NCBI GenBank assembly: GCA_030619585.1
Contig: JAUXBD010000052.1
Location: 1 to 7,685, forward strand
Source: Desulfobacteraceae bacterium
Lineage (GTDB): Bacteria; Desulfobacterota; Desulfobacteria; Desulfobacterales; SURF-7
Direction: 5' to 3'
DNA: 7,685 nt
This document shows, piece by piece, positions 1 to 5,445 of the stretch. The notes beneath the pieces are model-generated. The model was not told the DNA's origin. It saw nothing but the letters and a program-made list of their open reading frames with translations, and did not search any database. A program made the position numbers and the translations under genes. The number at the start of each line of letters is the position of its first letter. The stretch's first letter is position 1.

Positions 1-710
1 ATTTCTTCATTGTTTAAGATCTCACCCAGACGGTCTTGCTCTAAAACCTTCCTGATCGGGACATCTTCTCTAAGAGATATCTCTTTTACAAGGGTTAGAA
101 TCTCCCTTTGTTTATTTGTGCCTAATTTAAGATCATTAAATAGTTTTGAGAATATAGCGCCCTCATCTCTTTTTAGCCTGCCAAGTTCCAGGGCAATCGG
201 CATTGATATGCTGCCTTCTATTATGCTTTTTTGTATCATCGGTATAAGATCACAAATTTTCCTTATTTTTTTGATATAAGGTTCGCCTTCCGGGAGACCG
301 AGCATGGATGCTGTTTTTGCCAAATTTATGGTGTCTTTAAAAGGCCAAAGCATCTTAATCGACCTTGACTGCTCGATTAGGTTAAGGGGCCTTTGCATTG
401 AATTATCAGCGATTGCTATTTTTATATATTCAATCTCATCTGCATCCTGATCTGTAACCCTTGCTTTAATAAGGCGCAAACCAAGATCCTTAAATGCCGC
501 AACCCTTCTAAAACCACCAATAATTATATATTTTGAATTAACGTGCTTTAAAATTGGAGGTGAAATTAAACCCACCTGGGTAATTGAACCTGTAAGATCG
601 CTAAGGGATATTTTGGTGGTAATTTGATAGGTTTTATCTTCTGAGTCAATATCTGAAATAGCCACTGTTTCAATTCCATGTGATTGAGACAGCACTTTAT
701 TGGTTGTCAT
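1..710 (-). CDS. ParB-like nuclease-domain/HTH protein, 3' end cut by window edge
   Basis: This frame is open from ATG at 710-708 to the left edge, giving 236 codons with no stop. Residues about 30-110 look like the ParB N-terminal domain: a short segment with QVGLISPPIL (about 45-54), the box-II-like IIGGFRRVAAF (63-73) where ParB has GERRxxA, and DNSMQRPLNLIEQ (102-114) where ParB has ENxQRxDLNPIE. Residues about 128-165 (LAKTASMLGLP, then a KIRKICDLIP stretch) resemble the ParB/KorB helix-turn-helix, and about 166-210 resembles the rest of the DNA-binding domain. Chromosomal ParB proteins bind parS and act as CTP-dependent clamps in segregation. Here the acidic residue of GERR is Phe67 and the Glu of ENxQR is Asp102, so canonical CTP binding is doubtful, and no parA gene is visible. 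The start overlaps the purC stop by one base (TAATG), which suggests translational coupling. It may be a transcription regulator rather than a partition protein. The family call is fairly sure and the function is not. Confidence 0.85.
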   Translation of the reverse strand, partial: MTTNKVLSQSHGIETVAISDIDSEDKTYQITTKISLSDLTGSITQVGLISPPILKHVNSKYIIIGGFRRVAAFKDLGLRLIKARVTDQDADEIEYIKIAIADNSMQRPLNLIEQSRSIKMLWPFKDTINLAKTASMLGLPEGEPYIKKIRKICDLIPMIQKSIIEGSISMPIALELGRLKRDEGAIFSKLFNDLKLGTNKQREILTLVKEISLREDVPIRKVLEQDRLGEILNNEE

Positions 711-1597
711 TATTTAATACCGGTAAATAATTTTAATGCTTCCAGATATTTTTTACTCGTATTTTTAATCACGTCACCCGGGAATTTTGGCCCAGGCGGC
801 TTTTTCTCCCATCCGATAGAGATAAGATAGTCCCTTACATATTGTTTGTCAAAACTGTCTTGAGGTCCTCCTGGTTGAAAGGAAGCCCTGGGCCAAAACC
901 TTGATGAATCAGGAGTTAACACCTCGTCGATGAGAATAAGCTCACCTTTGTCAAAACCGAATTCAAACTTTGTGTCAGCAATAATAATTCCTAGATCTGC
1001 TGCGACCTCAACTCCTTTCTCATAGATGGCAACACTTAACTCTTTGACCCTTTGGGCATGCTCTTTGCCTATCTTTCCCACAGCTTGATCAAAATCTATA
1101 TTTATATCATGCAACCCGATCTCCTCTTTTGTTGAAGGGGTAAAAATAGTTTCGGGAAGTTTATCAGACTCTCGCATGCCCTGGGGTAACTTTATGCCGC
1201 AAATATCTCCGGTCTTTTGATATGATTTCCAACCTGATCCTGAGATATACCCCCTCACAACACATTCAATAGGTAAAGGATCTGCTTTTTTTACAAGCAT
1301 ACTTCTGTCACGCAAAATATCTTTATATGGTTTGCACTCATCCGGGTATTCATCCACATTGCTTGAAAGCAGGTGGTTTTTAATCAAAGGCTTCATAATA
1401 TCAAACCAAAATATTGATATTTGAGTTAGCACCCTGCCCTTTTCAGGTATAGGATCAGGCATCACCACATCAAATGCTGAGATTCTATCTGTTGCAACAA
1501 TCAATAGGTTTTCACCAATGTCATATATATCCCGAACTTTTCCCCTTTTTACTATATTTAGGCCAGGAAAGTCTGTCTCAAAAACTGTTTTGTCCAT
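710..1597 (-). CDS. purC: Phosphoribosylaminoimidazole-succinocarboxamide synthase (SAICAR synthetase)
   Basis: The cytosolic enzyme joins CAIR and aspartate using ATP to make SAICAR in de novo purine synthesis. Family signatures seen in the 295-aa product, in order: GKVRDIYD (19-26, glycine-rich nucleotide loop), TDRISAFDVVMP (37-48), ECVVRGYISGSGWKSY (111-126), STKEEIGLHD (155-164), IADTKFEFGF (206-215), then LIDEVLTPDSSRFWP (222-236) and SFDKQYVRDYL (248-258). The length and the C-terminal segment (KKPPGPKFPGDV) fit the longer, about 300-aa form rather than the about 240-aa E. coli form. The ATG at 1597-1595 is preceded by GAGGA at 1609-1605 with a 7-base spacer. The gene lies 184 bp after the DUF4388/CNB gene and shares a TAATG junction with the ParB-like gene. 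I saw no convincing promoter in the 184-bp gap, so it may be read from upstream or from a weak promoter I missed. No other purine genes are visible nearby. Confidence 0.97.
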   Translation of the reverse strand: MDKTVFETDFPGLNIVKRGKVRDIYDIGENLLIVATDRISAFDVVMPDPIPEKGRVLTQISIFWFDIMKPLIKNHLLSSNVDEYPDECKPYKDILRDRSMLVKKADPLPIECVVRGYISGSGWKSYQKTGDICGIKLPQGMRESDKLPETIFTPSTKEEIGLHDINIDFDQAVGKIGKEHAQRVKELSVAIYEKGVEVAADLGIIIADTKFEFGFDKGELILIDEVLTPDSSRFWPRASFQPGGPQDSFDKQYVRDYLISIGWEKKPPGPKFPGDVIKNTSKKYLEALKLFTGIK

Positions 1598-1604
1598 AAT
1601 ATTA

Positions 1605-1609
1605 TCCTC
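1605..1609 (-). promoter_or_regulatory. Ribosome binding site of purC
   Basis: The minus strand reads GAGGA, then 7 bases, then the ATG of purC. This is the clearest Shine-Dalgarno sequence in the window and it fixes the purC start. Confidence 0.75.
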
Positions 1610-1781
1610 AAATTGAATTAATCAAATTTTTATGAGATTGTCTGCTGTCTGTATTGAACAGGTTTTAAATTACATGTTTATGTTTCGGGGTGTTATGGAA
1701 AGGCGATTTTAAACCACTTTCTATTTTAACTTCATCATACATACTGGTGAGGCACAACCGGCATTTAATTACTGCCCCTTT

Positions 1782-2945
1782 TTACTTAAGGTCACATAGT
1801 ATCTTAGTTGTTGCAGACAAAAAACCTGATGAGTTTTTTATCATATTCTTAAAAGTTACGGAAAGCTGCTCATACTCATTTTCCAGTTCACCACGATTTC
1901 TCTGGTTTATTGCGAAATTTTCTGTAACATAAACAGAAGCTGAGTTAGGCTCATGACCAAAACGCAAAAACGGCACATCACCAATAAAATCGCCTTCTTC
2001 AAGAGTGCAAAGCAAAAAAAGGCCTCTTTTTGTACTTCGAACAACGTATGCATAGCCCTGGTCTATGGAATAAATACCATCCTCTTTATCACCCTGTTTA
2101 ATAAAAACTTTTTTACCTTTTATGATCTCTTTGACATCTTTTTTCTTTCTTGAAAAAACCTCAACTGTTTTATTGGTAATCTGTTTTATTCTATTATCGA
2201 GGCTTAAGATAATCTCTTTAAAATTAGAGCTCAAGCGCGTATATTCCATTGAAAGACGTTGAGAATCAAGAACACCAAGTTGGGCTCTGCCAATCGACAC
2301 AACCGTAGCGCTTCGCACGTTGCTTTGCAGTAATAAACCTGCAATACTTCCCACAAATGAACCCATACCGACTCTGATTATGGGGACCTGTCCATTGGGT
2401 GTTTCCTTACGAATTTCCACGATTCCGTCCAGCACAACCCAATTCCAGTTGCCATGCTTTCCCTGTTTAATTATAGTAGCATTGTCTTCAAAATCTTCCT
2501 CATCAACAACATACATGTAATCAACAAGCGGCCCCTTAATTACAGGTATTGTGCCTGATTCTTTACTGGTACGTTCTGATGACCTATCTTCAAGAGCCAC
2601 TGCGCCCAGTTCTTCAACACGGCCCTCGTCTAGCATTTTAGTGCCTTCAAGAATTATCTCCATCTGGCTTGTTTTAATGATGTCTTTATTGGTTATATCC
2701 TCCTTGCTGAATTCAAACTCACCTTCCGTCCAGCCAAAAAGAGCATAAATTGCATCAAGCCCGGCTAAAGTTCCACAAACAGCATCCACTGCCTTGCCAT
2801 CTTGAAAGTATATCAAGCCAGGCTTTTCTGAATAGATGCTATTAATACTCAGAATCCCTGTGTTTTTATTTCCGCCCAGAAGCTGAAAGACTTCAGCCAG
2901 GCTTAAGAAACTCAAATTGCCCGCTATAACTGCTTTTTTATCCAT
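1782..2945 (-). CDS. DUF4388 (PATAN) protein with two cyclic-nucleotide-binding-like domains
   Basis: The product is 387 aa with no signal peptide or membrane segment, so it is probably cytosolic. Residues about 7-105 match DUF4388/PATAN: GNLSFLSLAEVFQLLGG, then KNTGILSI, a GLIYFQDGKAVDAVCG strand-turn, and FGWTEGEFEF. Residues about 140-235 and 270-350 each show a CNB-type beta-roll pattern (IIKQGKHGNWNWVVLDGIVEI; VFIKQGDKEDGIYSIDQGYAYVV). The phosphate-binding cassette is degenerate: repeat 1 keeps Arg211-Ser-Ala but has Ser200 where FGE has Glu, and repeat 2 has Asp323 in place of Glu and Asn334 in place of Arg. Domain families are assigned by pattern; loss of normal cNMP binding is inferred. 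It is the last gene of a three-gene operon, and its ATG lies inside the 3' end of the GTPase gene (8-bp overlap, AAGAAG upstream). PATAN domains occur in bacterial regulators, including cyanobacterial pilus and phototaxis regulators. A partner or effector role for the GTPase is plausible but unproven. Confidence 0.85.
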   Translation of the reverse strand: MDKKAVIAGNLSFLSLAEVFQLLGGNKNTGILSINSIYSEKPGLIYFQDGKAVDAVCGTLAGLDAIYALFGWTEGEFEFSKEDITNKDIIKTSQMEIILEGTKMLDEGRVEELGAVALEDRSSERTSKESGTIPVIKGPLVDYMYVVDEEDFEDNATIIKQGKHGNWNWVVLDGIVEIRKETPNGQVPIIRVGMGSFVGSIAGLLLQSNVRSATVVSIGRAQLGVLDSQRLSMEYTRLSSNFKEIILSLDNRIKQITNKTVEVFSRKKKDVKEIIKGKKVFIKQGDKEDGIYSIDQGYAYVVRSTKRGLFLLCTLEEGDFIGDVPFLRFGHEPNSASVYVTENFAINQRNRGELENEYEQLSVTFKNMIKNSSGFLSATTKILCDLK

Positions 2946-3564
2946 TATCTTCTTTTGACCAGTTAAATTGTCTATGCAAAGCCTGTAATGTCAGTTTCAT
3001 GCATTCCTGCAAAGTCTTACCTACTCCATCACCGCTAACAGCACTTGCAGCAAATGAGGGCGCTTTCAGTTGTCTATTTAAATCTTTTTCCATTTTTTCA
3101 ACTGACATCACGGGAAGCCCCTCATCTTGAAGATCTCTTTTGTTGTACTGAATCACAAGGGGTATCTTAAAAATGTTCAAGCCATACTCTTTTAAGTTTT
3201 TCTGCAGATCCTTTAATGAAGTCATATTTTTTTCACGCCTCACATCAAGCGAATCTGCCACAAAGACCACCCCGTCCACTCCTTTTAATACAAGTTTTCT
3301 CGTTGAGCTGTACTGCACCTGTCCAGGCACTGTAAATAACTGAACCCTTACATCACAACCTTTTATTTTGCCAAGTTCCATTGGAAGGAAATCAAAAAAA
3401 AGGGTACGATCACCTTCAGTGTTAATTGAAACCATTTCACCTTCAACCTGCTTCTTATAACTCTTGAAAATATACTCAAGGTTTGTTGTCTTGCCACACC
3501 TTCCGGGGCCATAATATACAACTTTACACTCAATTTCACGTTTTTTTATATTAAAAATAGCCAT
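2938..3564 (-). CDS. mglA: MglA-like Ras-superfamily small GTPase
   Basis: The 208-aa product lines up, from memory and without apparent gaps over its first half, with Myxococcus MglA. It has P-loop YYGPGRCGKTTNL (17-29), GDRTLFFDFLP (51-61) carrying the Arg53 position, the MglA-specific TVPGQ (78-82) in place of the Ras DxxGQ, LKGVDGVVFVADS (93-105), the guanine-specificity motif NKRD (141-144), and a SAVSGDGV segment near 174-181 in the G5 position. All catalytic positions I can recognise (Lys25, Thr26, Arg53, Gln82) are present, so an active GTP switch is expected. In Myxococcus and Thermus, MglA-GTP marks the leading pole and controls type IV pili and gliding, with the Roadblock protein MglB as GAP. 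No Roadblock gene is next to it here. It starts directly after the upstream stop (TAAATG, 0 bp) and overlaps the next gene by 8 bp, so translation is probably coupled. The precise role in this organism is unknown. Confidence 0.95.
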   Translation of the reverse strand: MAIFNIKKREIECKVVYYGPGRCGKTTNLEYIFKSYKKQVEGEMVSINTEGDRTLFFDFLPMELGKIKGCDVRVQLFTVPGQVQYSSTRKLVLKGVDGVVFVADSLDVRREKNMTSLKDLQKNLKEYGLNIFKIPLVIQYNKRDLQDEGLPVMSVEKMEKDLNRQLKAPSFAASAVSGDGVGKTLQECMKLTLQALHRQFNWSKEDNG

Positions 3565-4566
3565 TTATATACTTTCAATCTTTATATCCAGGCTGTAATC
3601 CCCCTGTTTGGGACCTGATGCAATTTTTGTCATCGCAGAAACAATTCCAGACCCTCTGAAAATAGCAATAGGTGAGTAAAAATGAACATCATCCAGCTTG
3701 GATCCCACCTTTAGATTTTTGACCAATGATTCATCCTTGCTTGAAATTATCAGGCTTATAATGTTTCCCGACTGAAAACTTACATCCAGCTCAACCTGCT
3801 CACCCGCATGGGGACCGCTGTCAAAATTAATGGCCACAGCGCTGATATCAAGGAATTCTTCATCTGAATCATCTTTTTCGTTTTCAATTTCAGATATATC
3901 TTCTGCTTCCTCATCCTCTTCGGTAATAGTTTCAGGCTCAGGGGGCTGCCCCCCAACAGCATCCTCTTCTTTTTCAGGTGAAGGCACCTCTGCAGGTTTA
4001 GGGCCTTTTTTGATTTTCTTTTTTTCAAGCAGGCCCTCAAGAAAAGTACGTAAAGTTTCATTTTGTTCAGTGGAGAAAAGGTCTTCAGACTTCCACCTGT
4101 CAAGTTGTGCGAAAGCTAAATCACTTGAATCAACTGTAACATGGCACCTTAGGATATTTTTTGCAGCAGGCAAACGAGCTGAAGCTGATGACAGAAGTCG
4201 CTCAAACTCTTTTAAAGCTGCATCAAACTGCCCGAATTTTGCCAGGGCTATTGCTCCCTCAAGGTCTGCTTCTTCTTTACTGACATTTTTATTGTCTTTA
4301 GAAAATGAAAACAACTTTTTAATAAGGACATTCACGTGCTCAGACATCTCAGGCGTGGTGGGGGCGCTGGCTACTACTTCGGCATGTCTTGCCAAAGCGG
4401 CTATTTTCTTTGATACGGCACTCAGCAGCTTGTCTTTGTTCTGAATATTTTCACTGTTTTGAATAAGCTTCGCAACAATTTTGTATTCTACCTTTGCATC
4501 TTCCAGCAAACCTTGCTTTTTGTACACCTCCGCTTGCTTTAAAAGAGTTTTAATCCTTTTGTTCAT
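3565..4566 (-). CDS. TPR-like protein with acidic linker and beta-rich (possibly PilZ-like) C-terminal domain
   Basis: The product is 333 aa with no signal peptide or membrane segment. Residues about 8-35 (QAEVYKKQGLLEDAKVEYKI) fit a tetratricopeptide helix pair. Residues about 101-165 (ALAKFGQFDAALKEFERLL onward) look like further TPR-type helices. Residues about 181-238 form a Lys/Pro stretch followed by a strongly acidic, probably disordered linker. Residues about 239-333 are beta-rich: DISAVAINFDSG, a GEQVELDVSF strand, GSGIVSAM and GDYSLDIKIE. This order recalls a PilZ/YcgR-type barrel, where DxSxxGxxF is typical, but no RxxxR c-di-GMP motif is seen, so this is tentative. It is the first gene of the GTPase operon. 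ATG 4566 is the only start in its frame after an upstream stop, and GGTGA at 4578-4574 sits 7 bases before it. TPR proteins such as SgmX are known MglA effectors in Myxococcus. By analogy this could bind the neighbouring GTPase. Confidence 0.8.
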   Translation of the reverse strand: MNKRIKTLLKQAEVYKKQGLLEDAKVEYKIVAKLIQNSENIQNKDKLLSAVSKKIAALARHAEVVASAPTTPEMSEHVNVLIKKLFSFSKDNKNVSKEEADLEGAIALAKFGQFDAALKEFERLLSSASARLPAAKNILRCHVTVDSSDLAFAQLDRWKSEDLFSTEQNETLRTFLEGLLEKKKIKKGPKPAEVPSPEKEEDAVGGQPPEPETITEEDEEAEDISEIENEKDDSDEEFLDISAVAINFDSGPHAGEQVELDVSFQSGNIISLIISSKDESLVKNLKVGSKLDDVHFYSPIAIFRGSGIVSAMTKIASGPKQGDYSLDIKIESI

Positions 4567-4573
4567 AGTATTA

Positions 4574-4578
4574 TCACC
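4574..4578 (-). promoter_or_regulatory. Ribosome binding site of the first operon gene
   Basis: The minus strand reads GGTGA with a 7-base spacer to ATG 4566. It lies only two bases beyond the end of the dyad at 4581-4616, so folding of that dyad could affect ribosome access. Confidence 0.5.
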
Positions 4579-4580
4579 AA

Positions 4581-4616
4581 ACCGGATACTATTTGAGGCA
4601 TAAAATAATATCCGGT
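4581..4616 (-). repeat. Interrupted inverted repeat directly upstream of the operon ribosome binding site
   Basis: ACCGGATA (4581-4588) pairs with TATCCGGT (4609-4616). After one mismatched pair, TATTT (4590-4594) pairs with AAATA (4603-4607), leaving an 8-base loop. In RNA this is a stem of 8 plus 5 pairs ending just before GGTGA. In DNA it could be a dimeric operator just downstream of promoter candidate P2. It has no U-run after it on the minus strand, so it is not an intrinsic terminator. Sequence symmetry is seen directly and the function is inferred. Confidence 0.6.
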
Positions 4617-4637
4617 AAAATTTCTTAAATAAAAATT

Positions 4638-4666
4638 TTTATAATGATTTTTGTATCTCAAAACAA
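4638..4666 (-). promoter_or_regulatory. Candidate sigma70 promoter P2 for the GTPase operon
   Basis: The minus strand carries TTGTTT (4666-4661), a 17-base spacer, and TATAAA (4643-4638). This would start transcription near 4631 and give a leader of about 65 bases containing the dyad. The surroundings are very AT-rich, so a chance match is possible. Confidence 0.35.
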
Positions 4667-4799
4667 AAAATCCCGTGATGCTCAGATAAAAACAGGAATA
4701 TGGATTGCCTTTTTGTACCCTTTAAATCATTAATATTATATTCAAAAATTTAATTTTCTTTCTTACAGCGCAATTTCATTTAATTAATTGTGCATCAAG

Positions 4800-4829
4800 T
4801 ATATATATATTTTTTATCTGTTATGTCAA
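4800..4829 (-). promoter_or_regulatory. Candidate sigma70 promoter P1 for the GTPase operon
   Basis: The minus strand carries a perfect -35, TTGACA (4829-4824). It is followed by TATATA at a 16-base (4807-4802) or 18-base (4805-4800) spacing, because the -10 lies in an alternating TA tract. It sits just after the terminator stem-loop, as expected for the promoter of a new transcription unit. Use of P1 would give an unusually long leader of about 225 bases. Confidence 0.5.
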
Positions 4830-4858
4830 TATTTTAAACATTTAAAAAATAGTGTCCG

Positions 4859-4898
4859 AAAAAACAGCTAAAGAATAATTATATTTCTTTAGCTGTTT
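4859..4898 (-). terminator. Rho-independent terminator after the DUF2914 gene
   Basis: A 14-bp perfect stem is formed by 4862-4875 (AAACAGCTAAAGAA on the plus strand) and 4885-4898, with a 9-base loop. Read on the minus strand, the stem ends in a run of six T (4864-4859), the order expected for termination of leftward transcription. The stem is AT-rich, which is weaker than usual but compensated by length. It lies about 100 bases after the DUF2914 stop and before promoter P1, and so separates the two transcription units. Confidence 0.75.
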
Positions 4899-4905
4899 AT
4901 CGATA

Positions 4906-5007
4906 TCCCCACCTTCTTTAAAGTATTTTCAAGTGCTTTTAATAGAATCCCTGATTTTATTGAACAACAAACATGATTTGTTTTAAGAGTTCTCCACCTT
5001 TTTAAAG
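4906..5007 (-). repeat. Imperfect direct repeat pair downstream of DUF2914
   Basis: Plus-strand 4906-4923 (TCCCCACCTTCTTTAAAG) and 4991-5007 (TCTCCACCTTTTTAAAG) differ by about one substitution and one indel. The right copy spans the DUF2914 stop codon. In addition AAGTGCTTT (4931-4939) is an exact inverted copy of AAAGCACTT (5004-5012). The arrangement may reflect a small local duplication, a decayed element, or a long-range RNA hairpin in the 3' UTR. Its meaning is unknown. Confidence 0.4.
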
Positions 5008-5349
5008 CACTTCAACTTTCCAGGTGCCGGTATAATCCGGTAGTATTGTTTTTGAACTATATGTTCTCCAGTTTGTCGACCCAACAAACAGATTAACAGA
5101 TGCCACCAAATTTTCTTCATAATACCAATTATGCACTACATCACTGTCCTGGGTTGCGCCCAAAATCTTGGTAAAACAATATACTTTTTTAATATCGCTC
5201 GGCACAACATCAATAACTTCCGGTGGAGTTCTGTCCACAACATTTCTACAAATAACAGCATCTTCAACGCTCACAAGATGCTGTGTTATCTCGCTTTTTT
5301 CACTTACATCATCGGCATTGTTTTCTTCAACTTCCTGACTTAAACTCAT
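5002..5349 (-). CDS. DUF2914 domain protein
   Basis: The 115-aa product has an acidic N-terminus of about 24 residues and then a domain that fits DUF2914 as I know it: VICRNVVDRTPPEVI (about 32-46), SDIKKVYCFTKI (51-62), VVHNWYYEENLVASVNLFVG (71-90), TNWRTYSSKTILP (92-104) and the closing DYTGTWKVEVL (105-115). The function of the family is unknown. No signal peptide or membrane helix is visible, so this copy is probably cytosolic. ATG 5349 is the only start, because an in-frame stop lies four codons upstream. No Shine-Dalgarno sequence is apparent before it, so initiation may be weak or leaderless-like. It sits 96 bp after the radical SAM gene with its own candidate promoter, and is followed by a stem-loop terminator, so it is probably a single-gene unit or read partly from upstream. 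Confidence 0.82.
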   Translation of the reverse strand: MSLSQEVEENNADDVSEKSEITQHLVSVEDAVICRNVVDRTPPEVIDVVPSDIKKVYCFTKILGATQDSDVVHNWYYEENLVASVNLFVGSTNWRTYSSKTILPDYTGTWKVEVL

Positions 5350-5402
5350 GGAACAAAAATATTAAACAGTAAAGTTTCTTGCTTGGTACAAGTGCATATA
5401 GA

Positions 5403-5429
5403 GATATAAGAGTCATTGAAAATGGTCAA
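5403..5429 (-). promoter_or_regulatory. Candidate promoter of the DUF2914 gene
   Basis: TTGACC (5429-5424) on the minus strand is followed by TATATC at 15 bases (5408-5403) or TATCTC at 17 bases (5406-5401). It lies in the short gap after the radical SAM stop, about 55 bases upstream of the DUF2914 start. Spacing is imperfect for either -10 choice. Confidence 0.35.
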
Positions 5430-5445
5430 GGGGGAAATTGTAAAA

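Larger units (their letters stand above)
4567..5001. other. Gene-free AT-rich region before the GTPase operon
   Basis: These 435 bases hold no convincing gene on either strand. Reading leftwards they contain an imperfect direct repeat just after the DUF2914 stop, a strong stem-loop terminator (4859-4898), a sigma70-type promoter candidate (4800-4829), about 130 bases of AT-rich leader, a second promoter candidate (4638-4666), and a dyad (4581-4616) directly before the ribosome binding site. No tRNA or recognised riboswitch class was seen. The part between 4740 and 4860 is especially AT-rich, with an alternating TA tract at about 4799-4810. Confidence 0.7.

Noticed and set aside
10..279. An 89-codon plus-strand open frame at the left edge
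   Set aside because: It is antisense to the ParB-like gene, whose domain motifs read clearly on the minus strand.
1640..1660. A CTGT-N5-ACAG-type symmetric element (CTGTATTGAACAG on the plus strand) in the gap before purC, considered as a LexA-like or PurR-like operator
   Set aside because: The spacing does not fit the LexA box I know (CTGT-N8-ACAG) and it does not resemble a PurR box. A short chance palindrome is more likely.
3780..4103. A 107-codon minus-strand frame inside the TPR-like gene
   Set aside because: It is an out-of-frame reading of the acidic-linker region, Lys/Leu-rich with no motifs, and the main frame is well supported.
3830..4444. A 204-codon open frame on the plus strand
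   Set aside because: It lies wholly opposite the TPR-like gene, and its Ser/Phe-rich composition is the mirror of Lys/Glu/Asp codons on the minus strand. There is no ribosome site or recognisable motif.
4750..4779. A 10-codon leader-peptide-like ORF (MKLRCKKEN) in the operon leader on the minus strand
   Set aside because: It has no Shine-Dalgarno sequence, no run of one regulatory amino acid, and no adjacent terminator/antiterminator pair, so it is most likely chance.
4799..4810. An alternating TA tract considered as a repeat or replication-origin-like unwinding element
   Set aside because: It is short, has no iterons or DnaA-box cluster around it, and is better explained as the -10 region of promoter P1.
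4889..5009. A start-less open frame on the minus strand (ending in a LKKVGISINS-like sequence) after DUF2914
   Set aside because: It has no ATG, GTG or TTG start, ends inside the terminator stem, and I recognise no family. It is mentioned only as a possible remnant.
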